Part shown: in pieces, positions 7,469 through 14,244 of the stretch
Layout of the letters: each line of letters starts with the position of its first letter
Numbering within the stretch: the first letter of the stretch is position 1
Source of the DNA: an uncultured Collinsella sp.
GTDB lineage: Bacteria > Actinomycetota > Coriobacteriia > Coriobacteriales > Coriobacteriaceae
Assembly (NCBI GenBank): GCA_900544425.1
Contig: UQUX01000024.1
Coordinates: 1 to 20,127 of the forward strand
Direction of reading: 5' to 3'
Length of the DNA stretch: 20,127 nt
Notes under the pieces: model-generated
Databases searched by the model: none
Told to the model about the DNA's origin: nothing
The model's input: the letters and a program-made list of their open reading frames with translations, nothing else
Made by a program: the position numbers and the translations under genes

Positions 7469-8290
7469 TTAGGCGTCGAGGTAGATGCGCTGGGGACGAT
7501 TGCGGTGTCGGGCGAAGATGATGAGCGCCAGACCGGCAATCACGAGTGGCAGGCTCAGCAGCTGGCCCATGGTGATGACGCCCCCCAGCAGATAACCCAG
7601 CTGGGCATCGGGCACGCGCACGAACTCAACGAGAAAGCGGACGATGCCGTACCCCATCACGAACACGCCCATAAACGTACCCTGGGGCAGCAGCGGCTTT
7701 TTGCGGCTGAGCACCTGCAAAATACAGAAGAGCACGACGCCCTCTAGGAATGCCTCATAGAGCTGGGAAGGATGACGCGGCATATCGCCCGCGGTGCCGC
7801 CAAAGATCACGCCCCAGGGCAGATCGGTCGGCTTGCCCCACAGCTCGCCGTTGACAAAGTTGGCGCAGCGTCCCAGACATAAGGCCAGCGGAGCACCGAT
7901 AACGGCAAGGTCGGCGATGGTCCAGGCGTCGAGCTTGTACATGCGGCACACGAGCACGCCGCCGATGATGCCGCCCACCAGGCCGCCATGGAAGCTCATG
8001 CCGCCTTCATTGGTAGCAAAGATCTCGAGCGGATGCGCCCAGTAGTAGCCGTCGCCGTAAAAGATGACGTAGAACAGGCGGGCGCCAATGATAAGGCCAA
8101 AGACCACGCCGACCACGACACTCGTCAGGTCGTCGACCGTAATGTCAAAACCCCAACGGCGCTGCGTGCGGTACATGACGACCGCCGTGAGCAGAGCTCC
8201 GACCACATAGGCCAAGCCGTACCAGTAGATGGTGATGGGCCCCGCCGAGATGGCGACGGGATCAAGCATATGGTAGAGGTCGTTGAGCAT
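7469..8290 (-). CDS. lgt: Prolipoprotein diacylglyceryl transferase
   Basis: Lgt moves diacylglycerol from phosphatidylglycerol to the lipobox cysteine of prolipoproteins in the membrane. The protein has 273 residues from the ATG at 8288-8290. I prefer this to the upstream frame start because it begins MLNDLYHMLDP, as the family does, and has GGGGGA upstream. Visible signatures are MSFHGGLVGG (catalytic His region), GRCANFVNGELWG (Lgt signature with the conserved Arg and Asn), PRHPSQLYEA and RVPDAQLG. About seven membrane segments are present. It ends in a basic tail (RHRNRPQRIYLDA). It probably acts alone; nifU lies 110 bases upstream and the DUF6020 gene about 80 bases downstream. Confidence 0.97.
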   Translation of the reverse strand: MLNDLYHMLDPVAISAGPITIYWYGLAYVVGALLTAVVMYRTQRRWGFDITVDDLTSVVVGVVFGLIIGARLFYVIFYGDGYYWAHPLEIFATNEGGMSFHGGLVGGIIGGVLVCRMYKLDAWTIADLAVIGAPLALCLGRCANFVNGELWGKPTDLPWGVIFGGTAGDMPRHPSQLYEAFLEGVVLFCILQVLSRKKPLLPQGTFMGVFVMGYGIVRFLVEFVRVPDAQLGYLLGGVITMGQLLSLPLVIAGLALIIFARHRNRPQRIYLDA

Positions 8291-8399
8291 ATCGGTCCCC
8301 CTGCTCCCTACATACAAATGCGGCCGCGGGCCTTGCGCTCGCAGCCGCATATTCGGGCGTGACGTCTATGCGGAGCATATCGCCCGCAGCTTTCACTTC

Positions 8400-8678
8400 T
8401 TAGAACGGCGCATACTCGTCGTACAGGTCATCGGTCTCGCCGGAGGCATTGACCTGCTCGACACGCGTAACGCCGGGCACGTGCTCCTTGAGGATACGCT
8501 CGATGCCCATGGAAAGCGTCAGGGCGCTCATGGGACAACCGGCACAGGCGCCCTGAAGCTCCAGCTTGACGACGCCCTCGTCATCAACGCCTATATACTC
8601 CATGTCGCCGCCGTCGGCCTGCAGGTTGGGGCGAATCTCTTCAAGAACCTTCTTAAGCAGCTCTTCGTTAACAGCCAC
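8400..8678 (-). CDS. NifU C-terminal domain (Nfu-type) iron-sulfur carrier protein
   Basis: This is a stand-alone NifU-C domain of 92 residues. It starts MAVNEELLKKVLEEIRPNLQ, then ADGGDMEYIGVDDEGVVKLELQGACAGCPMS, with the CxxC motif (CAGC) that bridges a 4Fe-4S cluster between two subunits. Such proteins carry clusters to apo-enzymes. The start is GTG (8676-8678), with AAAGGAG about 7 bases upstream. The C-terminal extension ETDDLYDEYAPF is short and acidic. No NifS, SufB or SufC gene is adjacent here. Confidence 0.93.
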   Translation of the reverse strand: MAVNEELLKKVLEEIRPNLQADGGDMEYIGVDDEGVVKLELQGACAGCPMSALTLSMGIERILKEHVPGVTRVEQVNASGETDDLYDEYAPF

Positions 8679-8700
8679 AGGGGCTCCTTTCTCACAATAA

Positions 8701-8716
8701 CGCGGGTGCGCCCGCG
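8701..8716. other. Small GC hairpin upstream of the Nfu gene
   Basis: CGCGGG (8701-8706) and CCCGCG (8711-8716) form a perfect 6-base stem with a TGCG loop, just ahead of the GTG-start Nfu gene. It has no T-run. It could affect the leader of the transcript; no function is supported. Confidence 0.35.
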
Positions 8717-8789
8717 GACAGAAGCTATGTTACTACAGCCATGTACCCGCTCACGAGCCGTCCATGCGCGCAGACGCGACTTTCACGAG

Positions 8790-8805
8790 TAGTCAATTTG
8801 GGACG
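8790..8805 (+). repeat. Short repeat word TAGTCAATTTGGGACG
   Basis: It matches the word at 10361-10376 (minus strand) at 14 of 16 positions. Both copies lie in non-coding DNA. Confidence 0.4.
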
Positions 8806-8848
8806 GGGCTCTTTTGGCTGTTTTGCCGCCAGCTGGCGTTGGCACGCA

Positions 8849-9373
8849 CTACTGCTGAGCTTGTCCCCCGGTACCAATCTGAACATCGACGATGACCTGG
8901 CGGTAGCTGATGCCGCAGGAGTCGAGAATGCGGCGGCTGATACGGCCGTCATCGGTGTCGGCATACTTATTGTCCAGGTAGACGACCTCGCCCACGCCCA
9001 CCTGCGCCAGGATCTTGGCGCAGTCGTGGCACGGGAACAGCGTGACGTAGACCGTGGAACCCTCGAGGTCTTTGAGCGAGCCGCGGTAGTTGAGCACGGC
9101 GTTTGCCTCGGCATGCACCACGTAGTTGTGCTTGTCCTGCAGCGGGTCGTCGCTCGTTCCCCACGGGAAAAAGTCATCGTTGAGTGCCGAGGGTGTGCCG
9201 TTGTAACCCACCGAAAGGATGCGGTGGTTGGTGTTGGCGATGCACGCACCCACCTGCGTGTTGGGGTCCTTGCTGCGGCGCTGCGCGGCGATGGCCACGC
9301 TCATAAAGAACTCGTCCCAGCTAATGACGTCCAGGCGCTTGCCTGACGAAGTTTGATGAAGATCGTCCGACAT
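8849..9373 (-). CDS. dCMP deaminase (ComEB-like)
   Basis: This is a cytidine/deoxycytidylate deaminase fold enzyme converting dCMP to dUMP in thymidylate supply. It has 174 residues from the ATG at 9371-9373, chosen because GGAGG lies 8 bases upstream; the longer frame has no ribosome site. The zinc site is plain: HAEANA (His87, Glu89) and PCHDC (Cys115, Cys118). Other family blocks are SKDPNTQVGACI, ILSVGYNGTP and the substrate-loop DDFFPWG. The C-terminus VDVQIGTGGQAQQ is a short extension. A possible -10 TACAAT lies on the minus strand at 9408-9413. The gene is probably monocistronic, between coaX and nfu. Confidence 0.95.
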   Translation of the reverse strand: MSDDLHQTSSGKRLDVISWDEFFMSVAIAAQRRSKDPNTQVGACIANTNHRILSVGYNGTPSALNDDFFPWGTSDDPLQDKHNYVVHAEANAVLNYRGSLKDLEGSTVYVTLFPCHDCAKILAQVGVGEVVYLDNKYADTDDGRISRRILDSCGISYRQVIVDVQIGTGGQAQQ

Positions 9374-9420
9374 GGCAGACACCTCCGTAATCGCAATAGT
9401 TTGACCCATTGTAGCAGGTG

Positions 9421-9459
9421 AAAGGTGGAGGCGTTTGTCCCACCGGCGCCCTCACCTTT
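9421..9459 (-). repeat. Post-stop palindrome D, loop with GGGACAAA
   Basis: Arms 9421-9433 and 9447-9459 match at 11 of 13 positions. The 13-base loop reads CCGGTGGGACAAA on the minus strand. The outer arm runs into the coaX stop codon (9458-9460). It is the most diverged of the four post-stop palindromes. Confidence 0.5.
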
Positions 9460-10309
9460 ACACGCGGCGGGGCTTTTGGTTGATGCGGTAGAGCTCGGCG
9501 AGACCCCGCAACGTCAGCGCGTCGTCAACCGTCAGGCTATGGCCGACCAGCAACGCGAGCGCCTCGGCGTCGTCGCCGGTAATGACGATGGGCACGTCGC
9601 CCTCCCCCGCGGCCTTGGTCGCGCGCATCTCGGCGAGCACCATGTCGAGCATGCCGTCGATGCGGGCCACCTCGCCCAAGACCACGCCCGAGCGCATAGC
9701 CTCGCGCGTGTTGCGGCCGATCACATGCGTGGGCGCCGAGGGCTCGACCTGAGGCAAACGCGCCGCGGCCGCCGAAAGCGAACGGGCGCCAAGCGCCAGA
9801 CCCGGCGCGATGACGCCGCCCACAAAGGTACCGCGCGCGTCGATGACCTCGATATTGGTCGTGGTGCCCAGGTCAATCACGATGCACGGAGAGCCGTAGA
9901 CGGCACGGGCCGCCACGGCGTCGGCGATGCGGTCGGGACCAATCTCGGCCGGATCGTCGTAGTGCACGGGCATGCCGGTCTTAAGTCCCGGCCCCACCGT
10001 GAGCACGCGCCCCGTGCAGGTGCGGGAAAGCGCCGCTTTCCACGGGCGCTCGAGCGCCGGGACCACGCAGCTCAGCACAGCAGCCGCGGGCACAAGCGCG
10101 CCCGGCATGCCCGCATCGGCCGCCAGTGCAGCCATGACCTGCACGAGACGCATGCGCGCCTCGTCGGCTGTGGTGCTCGACGGCGTCGTGATCTCGCACG
10201 TCGCAAGCGGACATTCCTGTGCCGCGGCCGAATCCTCGGCAAACAGGCCAAAGCGAATGGACGTGTTGCCCACGTCGACCGTCAATATATATGCGCACCC
10301 ATTAAGCAT
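9458..10309 (-). CDS. coaX: Type III pantothenate kinase
   Basis: CoaX phosphorylates pantothenate in the first step of coenzyme A synthesis. The protein has 283 residues from the ATG at 10307-10309, chosen for AAAGGAG 8 bases upstream and the normal family N-terminus. The DxGNT phosphate motif is VDVGNTSIRFG (11-21). IGPDRIADA corresponds to the GADR motif, with Pro in place of the usual Ala. DLGTTTNIEV corresponds to the second phosphate loop, and FVGGVIAPGLALGARSLSAAAARLP is the conserved PanK III block. A candidate -10 TATACT lies at 10337-10342. It is divergent from the OPT transporter, with a shared intergenic region of 192 bases. Confidence 0.93.
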   Translation of the reverse strand: MLNGCAYILTVDVGNTSIRFGLFAEDSAAAQECPLATCEITTPSSTTADEARMRLVQVMAALAADAGMPGALVPAAAVLSCVVPALERPWKAALSRTCTGRVLTVGPGLKTGMPVHYDDPAEIGPDRIADAVAARAVYGSPCIVIDLGTTTNIEVIDARGTFVGGVIAPGLALGARSLSAAAARLPQVEPSAPTHVIGRNTREAMRSGVVLGEVARIDGMLDMVLAEMRATKAAGEGDVPIVITGDDAEALALLVGHSLTVDDALTLRGLAELYRINQKPRRV

Positions 10310-10357
10310 CGTCGGCGCTCCTTTCATCTGCCCAGCAGTATATCGCCTACCTAAACC

Positions 10358-10376
10358 AGTCATCCCAAAATGACTA
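10358..10376. promoter_or_regulatory. Palindrome AGTCAT-N6-ATGACT between coaX and the OPT transporter
   Basis: The perfect 6-base arms lie at 10358-10363 and 10370-10375. TATACT-like -10 boxes lie on the minus strand at 10337-10342 (coaX) and on the plus strand at 10386-10391 (transporter), so the palindrome covers where both -35 boxes should be. No clear -35 consensus is visible. It also contains the repeat word that recurs at 8790-8805, so it may be a repeat rather than an operator. Confidence 0.4.
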
Positions 10377-10501
10377 GCTTGCGGCTATACTGGTGCGCGG
10401 TCGTTTGCGAGCTCACGCGGCGGCCCTTGGTAACCCGACTTCCCGCGCCGTATCCGTAGCGGCGCTCCCGGGGGAAGCGGATATACGCAAAGGAGTTCTA
10501 T

Positions 10502-12205
10502 ATGAGCAATCCCTCGAACCGCACCTCGATGCGCGGTCAACTCACGCTGCGCGGCGTCGTCATCGGCGCCCTTGGCTGCGTGATCATCACGGCAAGCTCG
10601 GCCTATACCGCCCTCAAGATGGGCGCCCTCCCCTGGCCGATCATTTTCGCTGCCGTCATTTCGCTGTTCTTCCTTAAGCTCATGGGCAACGCCAGCCTCA
10701 ACGAGGCCAACGTCACCCACACCATCATGTCTGCGGGCGCCATGGTCGCCGGCGGCCTGGCGTTTACCATCCCGGGCGCCTGGATGTTGGGCTATGCCGA
10801 CCAGATCAGCTGGCTCGACATGTTTATCGTGGCGCTCGCCGGCACCATCTTGGGCCTTTTAGCGACAGCGCTCATCCACCGTCACTTTATCGTGGACGCC
10901 GCGCTGGAGTTCCCCACCGGCAACGCCGCTGCCCAGACTCTACGTGCTACCGAGGCCGGCGGCAAGACCGGTAAGCAGCTCTTTGGCTCCATGGCCATCG
11001 CAGGCATCTACAGCGTGCTGCGCGACGCCCTGGGCGTGGTGCCCAGTATGCTGTGCACGCTCAATATCCCCGGCGTGACCTTTGCCATCTACAACTCGCC
11101 CATGCTGCTGTCCATCGGCTTCCTCGTGGGCTTCGCCCCCGTCGCCTTCTGGTTTGCCGGCGCGCTGCTGGGCAACTTTGGCATCATCGTTGGCGGCACC
11201 GCTGCTGGCCTGTTCGATATTGTGACCGCGCAGGGTATCGTCAAATCCCTCGGTATGGGTCTTATGATGGGCTTTGGCGTCGCCGTCGTCCTCAAGGACA
11301 TCCTGCCGCAGGTCGCCGGTATCGTCCGCGGTCTTGCCGCCGACAGCTCCACCGACACCGACGAGCAGTCGCTTATCTCGGGCTCTCTTAAGCTCGACGC
11401 CGGCATCATCGGCCTGGGCGCTGCCGCCATCGCCGTAATCGTTGCCATCGCGCTCGACCTTGGCCCCGTTCCGGCCGTCATCGTCACGTTGTTCACCTTT
11501 GTCACCACCATCATGAGCGCGCAGAGCTGCGGCCAGACGGGTATCGACCCCATGGAAATCTTTGGCCTCATCGTTATGCTCATCGTGGCTGCCTTCGCAC
11601 AGATCGCTCAGGTCAAGCTGTTCTTTATCGCCGGCATCGTTGCCGTGGCGTGCGGCCTTGCGGGCGACGTCATGAACGACTTTAAGGCCGGCGCCGTGCT
11701 GGGCACCAACCCGCGTGCGCAATGGATCGGCCAAGCCATCGGCGGCATCGTGGGCGCCCTGGTCGCCGCAGCCGTCATGGTCGCGCTCGTCACCGCCTAT
11801 GGCCCGGACGCCTTTGGCCCCGACAAGAGCTTTGTTGCCGCGCAGGCAAGCGTCGTCGCCACCATGGTCTCGGGCATCCCGAGCGTGCCGTGGTTCGTTG
11901 GCGGCTTTATCGCCGGCATCGTCATGTACTGGCTCGGCATTCCGGCCATGATGATCGGCCTGGGCGTGTACCTGCCGTTCTACATGTCACTCACGGCATT
12001 CCTGGGCTCCTGCGTCAAGCTCGCCTACGACAAGTGGTCCGCCCACCGCGACGCCACCGCTGGTCTTTCCGACGAGGAGAGAGCTGCCAAGGACGCCGCC
12101 TTCCAGGAACAGGGTCTGGTCGTTGCCAGCGGCCTGCTCGGCGGCGAGTCCATCGTCGGCGTTATCCTGGCGTTTGTCTCCGTGGGCTTAAGCCTGCTGG
12201 GCTAA
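10502..12205 (+). CDS. OPT family oligopeptide transporter
   Basis: The protein has 567 residues and about fourteen to fifteen membrane helices. Family blocks are QLTLRGVVIGALGCVIITASSAYTALKMGALPWPIIFAAVIS at the N-terminus, NASLNEANVTHTIMSAGAM, LEFPTGNAAAQTLRATEAGG and FWFAGALLGNFGIIVGG. Later come GQTGIDPMEIFGL and GDVMNDFKAGAVLGTNPRAQW. OPT proteins import peptides or metal chelates using the proton gradient; the substrate cannot be told here. The cytoplasmic loop at about 515-545 is charged. AAAGGAG lies 6 bases before the ATG. No peptidase or binding protein adjoins it, so it is probably a one-gene unit, ended by the hairpin at 12247. Confidence 0.95.
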   Translation: MSNPSNRTSMRGQLTLRGVVIGALGCVIITASSAYTALKMGALPWPIIFAAVISLFFLKLMGNASLNEANVTHTIMSAGAMVAGGLAFTIPGAWMLGYADQISWLDMFIVALAGTILGLLATALIHRHFIVDAALEFPTGNAAAQTLRATEAGGKTGKQLFGSMAIAGIYSVLRDALGVVPSMLCTLNIPGVTFAIYNSPMLLSIGFLVGFAPVAFWFAGALLGNFGIIVGGTAAGLFDIVTAQGIVKSLGMGLMMGFGVAVVLKDILPQVAGIVRGLAADSSTDTDEQSLISGSLKLDAGIIGLGAAAIAVIVAIALDLGPVPAVIVTLFTFVTTIMSAQSCGQTGIDPMEIFGLIVMLIVAAFAQIAQVKLFFIAGIVAVACGLAGDVMNDFKAGAVLGTNPRAQWIGQAIGGIVGALVAAAVMVALVTAYGPDAFGPDKSFVAAQASVVATMVSGIPSVPWFVGGFIAGIVMYWLGIPAMMIGLGVYLPFYMSLTAFLGSCVKLAYDKWSAHRDATAGLSDEERAAKDAAFQEQGLVVASGLLGGESIVGVILAFVSVGLSLLG

Positions 12206-12246
12206 GTCGAGCAGCTGCTCGACAGCAACCATATTGCCTACGGCTT

Positions 12247-12286
12247 GCCCGGTCGGTAGCTTCTGCGGCTGCTGACCGGGCTTTTT
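12247..12286 (+). terminator. Rho-independent terminator of the OPT transporter
   Basis: A 14-base stem with two G-T pairs (GCCCGGTC...GACCGGGC) is followed by TTTTT at 12282-12286. Confidence 0.85.
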
Positions 12287-12302
12287 GATATCGAAACAAA
12301 GA

Positions 12303-12339
12303 AAGGCCGGCGCGCTGCGTTTAACAGCGCGCCGGCCTT
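12303..12339 (-). terminator. Terminator of the minus-strand fusion gene
   Basis: Perfect 15-base arms (12303-12317 and 12325-12339; AAGGCCGGCGCGCTG) enclose a 7-base loop. Read on the minus strand it is followed by TCTTTGTTTCG. It lies about 70 bases past the fusion gene's stop codon and opposes the transporter terminator. Confidence 0.75.
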
Positions 12340-12406
12340 ATCGGTTAAGCTATCGAAGCGTTCCTGCTATGAACCGAAGTTCGTTGCAGAATCTACGCTC
12401 GAAACG

Positions 12407-14221
12407 CTACATCTGCTTGCGACGACGATCGCCCAGCGTCACGCCCGCTGCCACGAGCGTCACACCGCCGATGACGAACACCTCGCCCGCAAGCGCGGAA
12501 TTGTCGCCAGTCTGGGCGAGCGCGGCAGGCGCAGCCTGTTTCTTGGCAACGGGGGCCTTTGCAGCAGCCTGCGCAACCTGAGGCTTGGCCTGCGGCTCAG
12601 CCTTGGGATGATACTTGTCGTACTCGGCCTGAGCGGCAGCCAGGGCATCCTTGGCATCTCCGAGCTCGGCAAGCGCGGCGGCATAGGCGTCGTTGGCATC
12701 GGACAGCTTGGCATCGGCATCGCTCAGAGCAGCCTTGAGGCCAGCGGCGGCATCGACGGCGGCCTTATAGCGAGCGTAGGCAGCGTTCAGCTTGACCAGC
12801 TTCTCGTTGCCCGTCGTGCCCGCGGCAAGGGATGCCTTGTGGTCGACAGCCTCAAGATCGGCCTTGAGCGCCTCGTCGTTGGCAAGCTCGGCCTTGGCCT
12901 CGACGATCTCGAAGGTCGCATCGACGACGGCTTCGTTGGCGGCCTCGAGCTGCTTCTGGGCATCGGCGACACCGGCGACGGCGGCGTCATAGGCGGCCTT
13001 GGCGTCGTCGACCGCCTTCTGGGCTCCAGCGAAGCGCTCGAAGGCCTTGTTTGCGCCGGCCAGTTCGCCCTCGGCAGCCTTGGCCTTCGCCTGTGCGTCG
13101 GACAGGGTCTGCGTCTTGGCGGCAACTGCCTGCTTGGCGCCCGAAAGAGCGGTCGCGGCGTGCACATCTGCGGCCTGAGCCTTGTCAACGCCAGCCTGGG
13201 CAGTGTCGTCGGCCTTCTTGGCATCGTTAAGCGTGCCCTGCTTGTTCGCAAGATCCGTCTTGGCGGCATCGCACTTGGCGGCAAGGTCCTTGACCGAAGC
13301 GGTAGCGTTGTCATACGCCTCATTGGCCTGTTCGGACTTTGCCTTGGCGGCATCGCGGGCGCTGCGAGCCTTCGCCTTGTGAGCAGCGGCCTCGGCTGCC
13401 TTCGTCTTACTGTCAGCAAGCGTGGCGTTTGCCTTATCGAGAGCCGCCTGGGCAGTAGCGGCCTCGGCCTTGGCGGCATCGATGGCGGGCTTGATCTCCT
13501 CGATTTCCTCCCGGCCGAACAGTCCGTTCTCACCGCAGTGGGGATTCAGACCGGCCACAGCCACCTTCGGATGCTCAATGCCCATATCCTTGCAGACCTT
13601 GTCAGCGATCTCGATAACTTCCAGCACGCGGGCCTTCTTCACCCGGTCGCATGCTTCCCGCAGCGACACATGGGTGGAAACGTGGACCACACGGAAATCG
13701 TGGTGAGCCAGCATCATGGCGTATTTCTTGGTTCCGGTGTACTCGGCATAGATCTCAGTGTGGCCGGAGTAGTGGTGGCCTGCCATATTGATGGCTTCCT
13801 TGCTCAGGGCGTTGGTCACAGTGGCCTGGATCTCTTTCTTCATAGCCAAGTCGATGACCTTGACCACATACTGGAAGGCTGCCTCGCCGCCCAGAGCGCA
13901 GGGGCCTACGTCAAAGGCCTTCGGGTGCTCCTCTGCCAGCGTATCGGGGATCTTGTCTTTGGGCACGATGCCCAGATCGATCAGATCAATGGTGCCGTAC
14001 TCATAGCGGCCCTGTGCGGGGCTTTCCACCAGATTCAGCTTCAGGTCGATGCCGTTGACCTTTTGGGACACGGCCAGTGCATATTCCATGCAAGAGCGAT
14101 CCCCCACCACCAGCGGCTTGCAGGTCTTGTAGACCTCCGGATCGTTCAGCGCCTTCACGGTGATCTCCGGTCCATTGCCAAAGGGGTCGCCCATAGAAAT
14201 ACCAACGATAGGACGCTCCAT
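12407..14221 (-). CDS. In-frame chimera: truncated PdxA (1-~250) joined to a coiled-coil LAQTG surface protein (~254-604)
   Basis: The frame has 604 residues. Residues 1 to about 250 are a 4-hydroxythreonine/threonate-4-phosphate dehydrogenase (PdxA/PdxA2). They include GISMGDPFGNGPEI, the AGHHYSGHTE metal-ligand region (His154), HVSTHVSLREA (His184) and VAGLNPHCGENGLFGREEIEEI. PdxA usually has about 330 residues; the missing part holds the third metal ligand (the YHDQGH motif) and the substrate-binding end. Residues about 254-565 are an Ala/Lys/Asp-rich coiled coil. A Pro/Gln/Ala linker, LAQTG (568-572), a hydrophobic segment and RRRK follow, which is a sortase-type wall anchor. No signal peptide exists, and there is no Met between residue 213 and the last residue. 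The start has GGAGGG 8 bases upstream. It is the last gene of the acid-sugar operon. PdxA activity and surface display are both unlikely as encoded. Confidence 0.85.
   Translation of the reverse strand: MERPIVGISMGDPFGNGPEITVKALNDPEVYKTCKPLVVGDRSCMEYALAVSQKVNGIDLKLNLVESPAQGRYEYGTIDLIDLGIVPKDKIPDTLAEEHPKAFDVGPCALGGEAAFQYVVKVIDLAMKKEIQATVTNALSKEAINMAGHHYSGHTEIYAEYTGTKKYAMMLAHHDFRVVHVSTHVSLREACDRVKKARVLEVIEIADKVCKDMGIEHPKVAVAGLNPHCGENGLFGREEIEEIKPAIDAAKAEAATAQAALDKANATLADSKTKAAEAAAHKAKARSARDAAKAKSEQANEAYDNATASVKDLAAKCDAAKTDLANKQGTLNDAKKADDTAQAGVDKAQAADVHAATALSGAKQAVAAKTQTLSDAQAKAKAAEGELAGANKAFERFAGAQKAVDDAKAAYDAAVAGVADAQKQLEAANEAVVDATFEIVEAKAELANDEALKADLEAVDHKASLAAGTTGNEKLVKLNAAYARYKAAVDAAAGLKAALSDADAKLSDANDAYAAALAELGDAKDALAAAQAEYDKYHPKAEPQAKPQVAQAAAKAPVAKKQAAPAALAQTGDNSALAGEVFVIGGVTLVAAGVTLGDRRRKQM
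13463..13486 (-). other. Probable junction between PdxA and the surface protein
   Basis: These bases encode residues 246-253 (AIDAAKAE). PdxA proteins commonly carry a similar PAI-x-AA-x-x-E stretch here, and the same letters fit the Ala/Lys coiled coil, so both parents could share it. PdxA-like sequence ends and low-complexity coiled coil begins at this point. It is also the boundary between the two sequence styles of the window. The exact base cannot be fixed without the parent sequences. Confidence 0.6.
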
Positions 14222-14244
14222 CCTTGTTCCCTCCTGTTTTCAGA

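Noticed and set aside
8318..8350. Palindrome ATGCGGC...GCCGCAT between lgt and nfu as a terminator
   Set aside because: The arms are only 7 bases, the loop is long, and no T-run follows on either strand.
12407..13460. Repeated Ala/Lys codons as a tandem DNA repeat or CRISPR-like array
   Set aside because: The repetition is in protein composition (coiled coil); no fixed-length DNA unit or spacer pattern is visible.
13000..13533. Frameshift as an explanation for the PdxA truncation
   Set aside because: No other frame past the join resembles the PdxA C-terminus; the alternatives are Arg/Pro-rich shadows. The sequence has been replaced rather than shifted.
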